DNA from: Actinomycetes bacterium
GTDB taxonomy: Bacteria; Actinomycetota; Coriobacteriia; Coriobacteriales; Eggerthellaceae
DNA length: 5,076 nt
Reading direction: 5' to 3'
Assembly (NCBI GenBank): GCA_023429565.1
Contig: JAEZDJ010000095.1
Span: 1-5,076, forward strand
Position numbers and translations under genes: made by a program. Shown one piece after another: positions 1-4,547 of the stretch. The stretch's first letter is position 1. Every line of letters begins with the position of its first letter. The notes beneath the pieces were generated by a model. That model saw only the letters and a list, made by a program, of their open reading frames with translations. It did not search any database and was not told where the DNA came from.

Positions 1-577
1 CGGCAAACGGAACGGTGGCAATGTCGGCGCCCATGAGCGCCGCTTGCGTGACATGGTTTGCACTGCGGATCGATGCCGCAATGATCTCGACATCATGCCC
101 GAAATCGTATGATCCGACGGCCATGACGACATTTTCAAGCTGCGAGAGGCCGTCTTCGGCGATGTCGTCAAAACGTCCGACAAAGGGACTGATGTAGCGA
201 GCGCCCGCACGCGCGGCCATGATGGCCTGAGGCACGCTGAAGCACAGGGTCATGTTCACGGGAATGCCTTCTGAGGAAAGCTTTTTCGTTGCAGCAAGCC
301 CTTCGATCATGGTGGGCACCTTGACGACGACGTTTGGAGCAAGAGCAGCCAGCTCCCGCCCGTCGCGAACGATCTCGTCGCGCGTCATGGCAACGCTCTC
401 GGCCGACACCGGCCCATCGACGATCTCGCAGATCCGCTTGATATGATTGTGGAAATCGGCGAGCTTTCCGCCGGTGCGGGCATAGAGCGTCGGGTTCGTG
501 GTCACGCCGGCAAGCACGCCCCAGCTGGAAGCCTCCTCAATCTCGTCAAGGTCGGCAGTATCCAGGAAAAATTTCAC
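1..577 (-). CDS. tal: Transaldolase of the small TalC/FSA type (3' end outside window)
   Basis: This is a class I aldolase of the transaldolase/fructose-6-phosphate aldolase family, a cytosolic TIM barrel of the pentose phosphate pathway. 192 residues are visible; the family is about 215-220 residues long, so roughly 25 C-terminal residues lie beyond the left edge. Visible motifs are FFLDTAD (Asp6), GVTTNPT (residues 24-30), NVVVKVP with the Schiff-base lysine Lys86, and SPFVGRFDD (130-138). Glu60 and Phe132 stand where E. coli FSA has Gln59 and Tyr131. They match the Glu/Phe of true transaldolases, so transaldolase activity is more likely than FSA activity (inference from known family determinants). 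The start is GTG at 577-575, chosen because AAGGAGG lies 6 nt upstream and the protein then begins like its relatives. It is separated from hisI by a 269-nt gap with its own candidate promoter, so it is probably not a core member of the his operon. Confidence 0.93.
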   Translation of the reverse strand, partial: MKFFLDTADLDEIEEASSWGVLAGVTTNPTLYARTGGKLADFHNHIKRICEIVDGPVSAESVAMTRDEIVRDGRELAALAPNVVVKVPTMIEGLAATKKLSSEGIPVNMTLCFSVPQAIMAARAGARYISPFVGRFDDIAEDGLSQLENVVMAVGSYDFGHDVEIIAASIRSANHVTQAALMGADIATVPFA

Positions 578-583
578 CCGTAT

Positions 584-590
584 CCTCCTT
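584..590 (-). promoter_or_regulatory. Ribosome binding site deciding the GTG start of the transaldolase gene
   Basis: The minus strand reads AAGGAGG, a near-perfect Shine-Dalgarno sequence, with a 6-nt spacer to GTG at 577-575. It supports the non-ATG start. The strength of the site suggests a highly translated gene. Confidence 0.9.
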
Positions 591-747
591 ATGGTCAGGT
601 GTTTTTGATATATTGACGCGTGGAATCACGCATGGTATCCGTGTGGGGTTCAAGATGATAAGGCTTTTTCTTTCTTGGTTGACCCGCATTGCCCAAAGGG
701 GGCACGACTCGTGGCTTTCTGCCGGTGCGGGGATTTGAACTGCGATC

Positions 748-776
748 ATAGTAGCGCATGTCATTCCATCGTTCAA
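748..776 (-). promoter_or_regulatory. Candidate sigma-70-type promoter for the transaldolase gene
   Basis: On the minus strand, TTGAAC (776-771) and TACTAT (753-748) are separated by exactly 17 nt. Each hexamer matches the consensus at four of six positions. Transcription would start near 741 and run about 165 nt to the GTG start. It is the best-spaced hexamer pair I found in the gap. It is not experimentally supported, and the hexamers are imperfect. Confidence 0.45.
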
Positions 777-816
777 GCACAAACCAGTATCGATCATGCA
801 ATTGCAATGGAACGGA

Positions 817-841
817 ATAGAAGGGGATGATCCCCTTCTAT
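817..841 (-). terminator. Strong palindromic hairpin after hisI, possible end of the his operon
   Basis: Two 12-nt arms (817-828 and 830-841, ATAGAAGGGGAT and its complement) flank a single central base. In RNA this would fold as a stem of about 10 bp with a 5-nt loop. It begins 5 nt after the hisI stop codon, where an operon-end terminator would be expected. There is no U-tract after it on either strand, so it is not a textbook intrinsic terminator. It could instead be an mRNA-stabilising 3' hairpin or a protein-binding palindrome. Confidence 0.5.
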
Positions 842-846
842 AACGC

Positions 847-1176
847 TCAGTCTTCGAAACGCCCCATGCTGCGGTAGAAGCAAGTGCGTTCGCCCGTATG
901 GCATGCAGGCCCAGCAGGATGCACGAGAGCGAGCAACGTGTCGGCATCGCAATCATAGCGCAGCTCGACAAGCCTCTGCACGTTCCCGGACGTGGCGCCT
1001 TTGTGCCACAGCTCGTTACGGCTCCGTGACCAAAACACCATCTCTCCGCACTCGGCGGTCAGAGCGAGCGAATCCGCGCTCATCCAGGCCATCATGAGCA
1101 CGTCCCCCGTTTCCTCATCCTGCACGATGCAGGGAACAAGGCCTTGGTCGTTATAGGCAAGATCGGGCACATCCAT
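847..1176 (-). CDS. hisI: Phosphoribosyl-AMP cyclohydrolase
   Basis: This 109-residue cytosolic enzyme opens the adenine ring of phosphoribosyl-AMP to give ProFAR, the third step of histidine synthesis. The family signature is complete: the metal-binding DCDAD segment (Asp75, Cys76, Asp77, Asp79), then GPACHTGERTCFYR with Cys92 and Cys99, giving the three zinc cysteines. WSRSRNELWHKG (49-60) is also typical. There is no fused HisE pyrophosphohydrolase domain, unlike the HisIE of enterobacteria, so HisE must be encoded elsewhere. The ATG start at 1176 is supported by GGAGG (1185-1189) 8 nt upstream. It is the last his gene of the cluster. It follows gdx by 51 nt with no convincing terminator between them, so transcripts from the gdx promoter probably also cover it. 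Confidence 0.97.
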   Translation of the reverse strand: MDVPDLAYNDQGLVPCIVQDEETGDVLMMAWMSADSLALTAECGEMVFWSRSRNELWHKGATSGNVQRLVELRYDCDADTLLALVHPAGPACHTGERTCFYRSMGRFED

Positions 1177-1207
1177 GGGGCATCCCTCCGTTTCGAGGAC
1201 AATCCGA

Positions 1208-1222
1208 CGGCATGGCCTGCCG
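1208..1222 (-). other. Small inverted repeat between gdx and hisI
   Basis: CGGCA and TGCCG flank a 5-nt loop just downstream of the gdx stop codon. The stem is only 5 bp and no U-tract follows, so it is unlikely to terminate transcription. At most it is a weak pause or processing element. It leaves the hisI ribosome site (1185-1189) free. Confidence 0.2.
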
Positions 1223-1227
1223 CCCGC

Positions 1228-1548
1228 TTATCCCTCGTGAACCAACTTCAAGCCGACCACGCAGGCAATGAGCCCCACGATCAGCAACACTTTTGCAACA
1301 GACACCGGCTCCGAGCCGGTCGCCATGCCGTATATGACGGTGAGCGACGCACCGATGCCGACCCATACGGCATACGCGGTGCCGGTTGGCAGGGTTTTCA
1401 CGGCGAATGCGAGCCCCGCCATGCTGGCGGCAAGCGCAAGGGCGAACACGATGGTGGGAGCAGGATTGGAAAATCCTGCAGACTTCCCCAGTGCAGTGGC
1501 CCAAACGGCCTCCAGCACGCCCGATGCTATCAAGATGATCCAAGCCAT
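1228..1548 (-). CDS. gdx: Guanidinium exporter, small multidrug resistance family (Gdx/SugE)
   Basis: This 106-residue inner-membrane protein has four predicted helices (about 2-20, 29-50, 56-77 and 84-102), the standard size for the family. Family members work as dimers that exchange guanidinium for protons. Every residue I know as diagnostic of the Gdx subtype is present at its usual number: Gly10, Glu13 (central carboxylate), Trp16, Ser42, Tyr59 and Trp62, within GVLEAVWA and GTAYAVWVGIG. This separates it from EmrE-type polydrug exporters. The start is ATG 1548, 7 nt after AAGGA (1556-1560). A longer in-frame reading to 1662 is rejected because it would run through the riboswitch. The upstream guanidine-III riboswitch independently supports guanidinium as the substrate. 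Its place between hisF and hisI in a histidine operon is unusual. If it acts alone, it must insert in both orientations to form the antiparallel homodimer, as known homodimeric Gdx proteins do. Confidence 0.95.
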   Translation of the reverse strand: MAWIILIASGVLEAVWATALGKSAGFSNPAPTIVFALALAASMAGLAFAVKTLPTGTAYAVWVGIGASLTVIYGMATGSEPVSVAKVLLIVGLIACVVGLKLVHEG

Positions 1549-1581
1549 GAGAGATTCCTTCCACGAGCAGAGACAGATTAT

Positions 1582-1621
1582 GCGCCGTCTTTTCCTGCCC
1601 GGTACGGCTGCCCTCGTCGGG
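1582..1621 (-). ncRNA. Guanidine-III (ykkC-III) riboswitch aptamer upstream of gdx
   Basis: This 40-nt stretch closely follows the guanidine-III aptamer as I remember it from the Thermobifida fusca structure. It has ACGAGG (1617-1612), GCCGTACC (1608-1601), CAGGA (1597-1593) and AAGACGGCGC (1591-1582), in order and at the right spacing. It forms the expected H-type pseudoknot. P1 pairs 1621-1618 (CCCG) with 1601-1598 (CGGG). P2 pairs 1608-1604 (GCCGT) with 1588-1584 (ACGGC). The P1 bases differ from T. fusca but still pair, which is covariation. The aptamer begins about 15 nt after the predicted transcription start and ends 21 nt before the gdx ribosome site. Guanidinium binding is expected to switch gdx on. 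No terminator is visible between aptamer and gene, so control is probably translational (inference). Confidence 0.93.
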
Positions 1622-1642
1622 AAATCACCAATGAACACCCTC

Positions 1643-1670
1643 AGTATAGCAAACGGGAGCAAGGTCGCAA
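1643..1670 (-). promoter_or_regulatory. Sigma-70-type promoter of the guanidine riboswitch and gdx
   Basis: The minus strand has TTGCGA (1670-1665), a 16-nt spacer, then TATACT (1648-1643), which matches the -10 consensus at five of six positions. The predicted start near 1636 leaves a leader of about 90 nt that contains the whole riboswitch. It lies between hisF and gdx, so gdx (and probably hisI) can be transcribed independently of the upstream his genes. Confidence 0.65.
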
Positions 1671-1671
1671 T

Positions 1672-1691
1672 GCGCAGCCAAACGCAGCCAA
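1672..1691 (-). repeat. Tandem decamer repeat just upstream of the gdx -35 element
   Basis: Two adjacent 10-bp copies differ at one base: on the minus strand TTGGCTGCGT then TTGGCTGCGC. They end 1 nt before the -35 hexamer. One helical turn between copies would put both on the same DNA face, which suits an activator or repressor site, but chance in GC-rich DNA is also possible. Confidence 0.4.
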
Positions 1692-1719
1692 GCTTTCCAG
1701 CCCCCGCCCGGAAGGAACC

Positions 1720-2484
1720 TCACATCCTCACGGGGATTCCCTGATCACGCATATGCTCCTTCACCTGCCGTATGGTGAGCTCCCCGAAGTGAAACACGCT
1801 GGCCGCCAACACGGCATCCGCCTCTCCCTCAATGATGCCTTCCGCAAAATGCTCCAGCTTTCCCACACCTCCCGAGGCTATGACGGGAATGTCAACGGCG
1901 CGCGCGACGGCCCGGGTGAGGGCGCAGTCGAAGCCATCGCGGCCACCATCGCGGTCCATGCTGGTGAGCAGTATCTCGCCGGCCCCGCGGCGTGCGGCCT
2001 CATGCGCCCATTCGACGGCATCGAGCCCCGTGGCCGTCCGACCGCCGTGCACATAGACTTCCCACTTGTTCGGATTGCCCTTCACCTGTTTTGCGTCAAT
2101 GGCGCAGAGGATGGCCTGGGTCCCAAAAGCGGAGGCGGCCTCGGTGATGAGCGCGGGATTGGCGACCGCGGCCGAGTTCACCGACACCTTGTCGGCGCCC
2201 GCGGCCACCATCCTGCGTATATCGGCGACGTTTCGAAAACCGCCGCCGACACAGTATGGCAGATGCAACTCCTCGCTTGCCCGACTGGCGAGCTCAACCA
2301 CCGTGGCGCGATCGTCACTCGTGGCGGTGATGTCCAGGAAGATGACCTCGTCGGCCCTCTGCTCATCGTAGCGTTGGGCAAGCTCGATCGGTTCGCCGGC
2401 ATCGCGGAGGTTCACAAACCCGACCCCCTTGACCACGCGCCCGTCTTTGACATCCATGCAGGGAATCACGCGTTTCGCAAGCAT
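1720..2484 (-). CDS. hisF: Imidazole glycerol phosphate synthase, cyclase subunit
   Basis: This 254-residue cytosolic TIM barrel joins ammonia from HisH to PRFAR, making imidazole glycerol phosphate and AICAR. Both catalytic aspartates sit at their classic numbers: Asp11 in PCMDVKDGRVVKG and Asp130 in CAIDAK. Phosphate-binding loops are visible as CVGGGFR (78-84), DRDGGRDGF (177-185) and IASGGVGK (202-209). Length is typical (about 250-258). The ATG start is set by GGGAGG with a 6-nt spacer from GGAGG to the ATG. The first 19 nt of the gene overlap the end of hisA, so translation is probably coupled. It pairs with HisH, encoded two genes upstream, to form the synthase. No intrinsic terminator follows; 28 nt downstream lies the repeat and promoter region of gdx. 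Confidence 0.98.
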   Translation of the reverse strand: MLAKRVIPCMDVKDGRVVKGVGFVNLRDAGEPIELAQRYDEQRADEVIFLDITATSDDRATVVELASRASEELHLPYCVGGGFRNVADIRRMVAAGADKVSVNSAAVANPALITEAASAFGTQAILCAIDAKQVKGNPNKWEVYVHGGRTATGLDAVEWAHEAARRGAGEILLTSMDRDGGRDGFDCALTRAVARAVDIPVIASGGVGKLEHFAEGIIEGEADAVLAASVFHFGELTIRQVKEHMRDQGIPVRM

Positions 2485-3266
2485 GCCGCACCTCCCAATC
2501 CGCAGGGATCCGCCGATGCGCGGGCCGCTTCGGCGGCACGGGTTGCCTCTGCGCAGGCGCGCACTCCGGCTTCAACCGTGAGGGACCCTTCATAGATCGC
2601 GCGTCCCGCGATGACGCCTTCGATACAGTCGGCGACCGGACGGAGTTTCTCGATGTCAGACATCCCCGACACGCCCCCCGAGGCAATGACCGGATGGCCA
2701 AAGGCCGCCGCCATGAGCTCATAGGCCCTTGGATCGATGCCCGTCTGCATGCCGTCGCGCGCGATGTCGGTGTAGACAAGGTGCCGGAAACCCCGCGCCG
2801 ACACCTGGCGAGCAAGATCCTCCGCCAGCACGCCAGACCGCTCGCGCCAGCCGGCCACAGCGACCTCTCCCTTTCTGGCGTCAATGCCGGCAGCAAGCAG
2901 ATCGCCGTATTCAGCGATGGCGGCTTCGGCAAAATCAGGATCGCTCACCAGGCTCGTTCCCAGCACTATGCGAGAGACGCCAGCGTCATAGAGGCGGCGA
3001 ATGGTGTCCAAGGTGCGAATGCCGCCCCCCACCTCCACCTTGAGCAACGTCCTTGACAGGATGCGTTCGATGGTGGCGATGTTCTCAGGCACGCCCGACT
3101 TCGCACCGTCGAGGTCGACCACATGAATCCAAGTGGCGCCTTGCTCCTCGAATTCCTGCGCCTTCGCAGCCGGGTCGGCACCATAGACCGTCACTTGGTC
3201 GTATTCGCCCTTTGACAGGCGCACGGCTTTGCCGTCGAGGATATCGATGGCTGGAAGCAGATGCAT
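2466..3266 (-). CDS. hisA: ProFAR isomerase (HisA)
   Basis: This cytosolic TIM-barrel isomerase converts ProFAR to PRFAR, the fourth step of histidine synthesis. I chose ATG 3266 (266 residues) over GTG 3275. The ATG has AAAGGGG 10 nt upstream, whereas the GTG has only 1 nt between that site and the start. The ATG also places the first catalytic aspartate at the family's usual Asp8 (MHLLPAID). The second is Asp129 in GIDARKGEVAVAGW, and Thr166 lies in YTDIARDG. VGGGIR (79-84) and the remaining loops match HisA and not the bifunctional HisA/TrpF enzyme PriA, which has SGGIR there. The protein is about 20 residues longer than usual, with an Ala-rich tail from about residue 240 that overlaps the start of hisF and carries its ribosome site. 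Confidence 0.97.
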   Translation of the reverse strand: MHLLPAIDILDGKAVRLSKGEYDQVTVYGADPAAKAQEFEEQGATWIHVVDLDGAKSGVPENIATIERILSRTLLKVEVGGGIRTLDTIRRLYDAGVSRIVLGTSLVSDPDFAEAAIAEYGDLLAAGIDARKGEVAVAGWRERSGVLAEDLARQVSARGFRHLVYTDIARDGMQTGIDPRAYELMAAAFGHPVIASGGVSGMSDIEKLRPVADCIEGVIAGRAIYEGSLTVEAGVRACAEATRAAEAARASADPCGLGGAACLRNA

Positions 3267-3271
3267 GGCGC

Positions 3272-3943
3272 TCACGCCCCTTTCGTCAACTCGACGAAGT
3301 TGCGCAGAACCGCCGCACCTGCGTCAGAGCTCTTCTCCGGGTGGAACTGAACTCCAAAGGCCACATCGCCATAACAAACCACGCTCGGAAACGCCACGCT
3401 GTGAGTTGTCTGGGCCACGGCAAAGGACCCCGGAGGAGCAATGTAGCTATGGGTGAAATAGAAGTGCTCTCCCGGATCGATTCCCGCAAGCAGCGGGCAA
3501 TCGAAATCAGGAGCTTCCAACGCGGGAACGATGGTGTTCCATCCCACATGGGGCACCTTGTAGGCACGGCCAGCGGCATCGACGCGCGGGATGGCTTCGA
3601 CAACGCCGGGCAACACGGCAAGCCCGGGGGCATTGCCACCAGAACTCATTTCCCCACCGGCCGGCGCACCTTCCACGCCCTCTTCAAACATGAGGTGAAG
3701 ACCCAGGCAGATGCCGAGAAACGGGACGCCTGCCGCAATGCGCTCGCGAACGGCGTCCATCTGCCCCAGCCTGCGCATGGTGCCCGAAGCATCGGCGAAC
3801 GCGCCCACGCCCGGCAAGACCACCGCATCGGCGTGCGCGATGGTCTCGGCATCGTCGGTGACGGTCACCTCTCCCCCAACCGCCGCAAGGCCACGCTCGA
3901 CGCTTTTGAGATTCCCTTTGTGATAATCGACGACCGCGATCAT
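3272..3943 (-). CDS. hisH: Imidazole glycerol phosphate synthase, glutaminase subunit
   Basis: This 223-residue class I glutamine amidotransferase releases ammonia from glutamine and channels it to HisF. The catalytic triad is complete: Cys79 in FLGICLGLHLMFEEG, His201 and Glu203 in GVQFHPEKSSDAG. PGVGAF (44-49), HVGWN (132-136) and YFTHSY (162-167) are the expected family motifs. Residues about 90-105 form a Gly/Ala/Ser-rich insertion before PGLAVLPG, which makes the protein somewhat longer than the usual 200-215 residues. The ATG at 3943 overlaps the hisB stop codon as ATGA and has AAGGG 6 nt upstream. Its stop at 3272 lies only 5 nt before the hisA ATG, so hisB, hisH and hisA are probably translated in a coupled way. 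Confidence 0.98.
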   Translation of the reverse strand: MIAVVDYHKGNLKSVERGLAAVGGEVTVTDDAETIAHADAVVLPGVGAFADASGTMRRLGQMDAVRERIAAGVPFLGICLGLHLMFEEGVEGAPAGGEMSSGGNAPGLAVLPGVVEAIPRVDAAGRAYKVPHVGWNTIVPALEAPDFDCPLLAGIDPGEHFYFTHSYIAPPGSFAVAQTTHSVAFPSVVCYGDVAFGVQFHPEKSSDAGAAVLRNFVELTKGA

Positions 3944-4533
3944 AGAACGCCCTTCGTGGAAGGAAGGGCATCGGCCGCGCGCGGATCGAGCTCGACGGCG
4001 GCGCGCAGGGAACGGGCCACCGCCTTGAACATGCCCTCGACGACGTGGTGGGCATTTTCGCCGGCGAGTTCACGCACATGCAACGTCACCCCGGCATTCG
4101 CGGCAAACGCGATGAAGAACTCCTTGGCGAGCGATGCGTCGAACGCGCCTATCATCACGGACGGCACCCGAGCATCCCAGTGGAGTTGGCCGCGGCCCGA
4201 GATGTCGCACGCCGCAAGCACCAGCGCCTCGTCCATTGGCACCGCGATGGAACCAAAGCGCACGATTCCGCGCTTGTCGCCAAGGGCCTGCGAAAACGCT
4301 TTCCCCAGCACGATGCCCGTATCCTCGACCGTGTGATGCCCGTCAACCTCAAGGTCTCCCTTGGTGCGGACGGAAAGATCGAACAGGCCATGACGGCCAA
4401 AGGCCGTCAACATGTGGTCAAAAAACCCGATGCCCGTGCTGACATCCACGTTTCCCGAGCCGTCAAGATCAAGGACGACCTCGACGTCGGTCTCGTTCGT
4501 CGTACGCCGCGTTTCGACGTTTCTCTGTCCCAT
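3940..4533 (-). CDS. hisB: Imidazoleglycerol-phosphate dehydratase
   Basis: This 197-residue manganese enzyme dehydrates imidazole glycerol phosphate to imidazole acetol phosphate, and is normally a 24-mer. Both metal-binding repeats are visible: DGHHTVEDTG (64-73, with His66, His67 and Glu70) and ENAHHVVEGMFKA (159-171, with His162, His163 and Glu166). FFDHML (37-42) supplies a further metal histidine (His40). It has no N-terminal HAD phosphatase domain, so it is the monofunctional type, and histidinol phosphatase must come from another gene. The start at ATG 4533 is chosen over the longer reading frame to 4680. AAGGG lies 8 nt upstream, relatives begin the same way, and the longer form would overlap hisC. 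It sits 14 nt after the hisC stop. Confidence 0.98.
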   Translation of the reverse strand: MGQRNVETRRTTNETDVEVVLDLDGSGNVDVSTGIGFFDHMLTAFGRHGLFDLSVRTKGDLEVDGHHTVEDTGIVLGKAFSQALGDKRGIVRFGSIAVPMDEALVLAACDISGRGQLHWDARVPSVMIGAFDASLAKEFFIAFAANAGVTLHVRELAGENAHHVVEGMFKAVARSLRAAVELDPRAADALPSTKGVL

Positions 4534-4547
4534 TGTGCACACCCTTC

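Larger units (their letters stand above)
578..846 (-). other. Intergenic region between hisI and the transaldolase gene; probable structured leader
   Basis: This stretch is visibly less GC-rich than its neighbours. In transcription direction it holds a palindromic hairpin right after hisI (841-817), a sigma-70-like promoter (776-748), a fragment like a tRNA 3' end (740-720), a small CACGA/TCGTG palindrome (703-713), a GCCC/GGGC inverted repeat (691-703), a purine-rich stretch (about 679-662) and a GCGTG/CACGC inverted repeat (618-631). If the promoter is real, the transaldolase mRNA has a leader of about 165 nt. I could not match the leader to a known riboswitch class. A TTG-started reading frame of 70 codons (807-595) also fills the gap. 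I do not call it a gene because it has no ribosome site and the candidate promoter lies inside it. Confidence 0.5.

Noticed and set aside
720..800. A functional tRNA gene on the minus strand
   Set aside because: The T-stem is mismatched, and no 5' acceptor complement or anticodon arm is found at the required distance.
1549..1662. N-terminal extension of gdx to an upstream start
   Set aside because: The extension would translate the riboswitch and leader. The ATG at 1548 has a good ribosome site and gives the exact family length and residue numbering.
1692..1719. An intrinsic terminator after hisF
   Set aside because: Only a 4-bp TTCC/GGAA pairing around a G-rich loop is present, and no U-tract follows.
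1144..2595. A 483-codon open frame on the plus strand opposite hisI, gdx and hisF
   Set aside because: It runs antisense through three confidently identified genes and the riboswitch, and its product is low-quality sequence with no recognisable domain. It is an artefact of GC-rich codon use.
2466..3266. PriA (bifunctional HisA/TrpF) instead of HisA
   Set aside because: The GGGIR loop and neighbouring residues follow HisA, and PriA-specific features are absent.
3267..3275. GTG start for hisA overlapping the hisH stop as GTGA
   Set aside because: Only 1 nt separates it from the AAAGGGG site. ATG 3266 has workable spacing and gives Asp8. The GTG remains possible and would add three residues.
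3053..4336. A 427-codon open frame on the plus strand opposite hisA, hisH and hisB
   Set aside because: It lies antisense to three genes with complete catalytic motifs. No ribosome site or known domain supports it.
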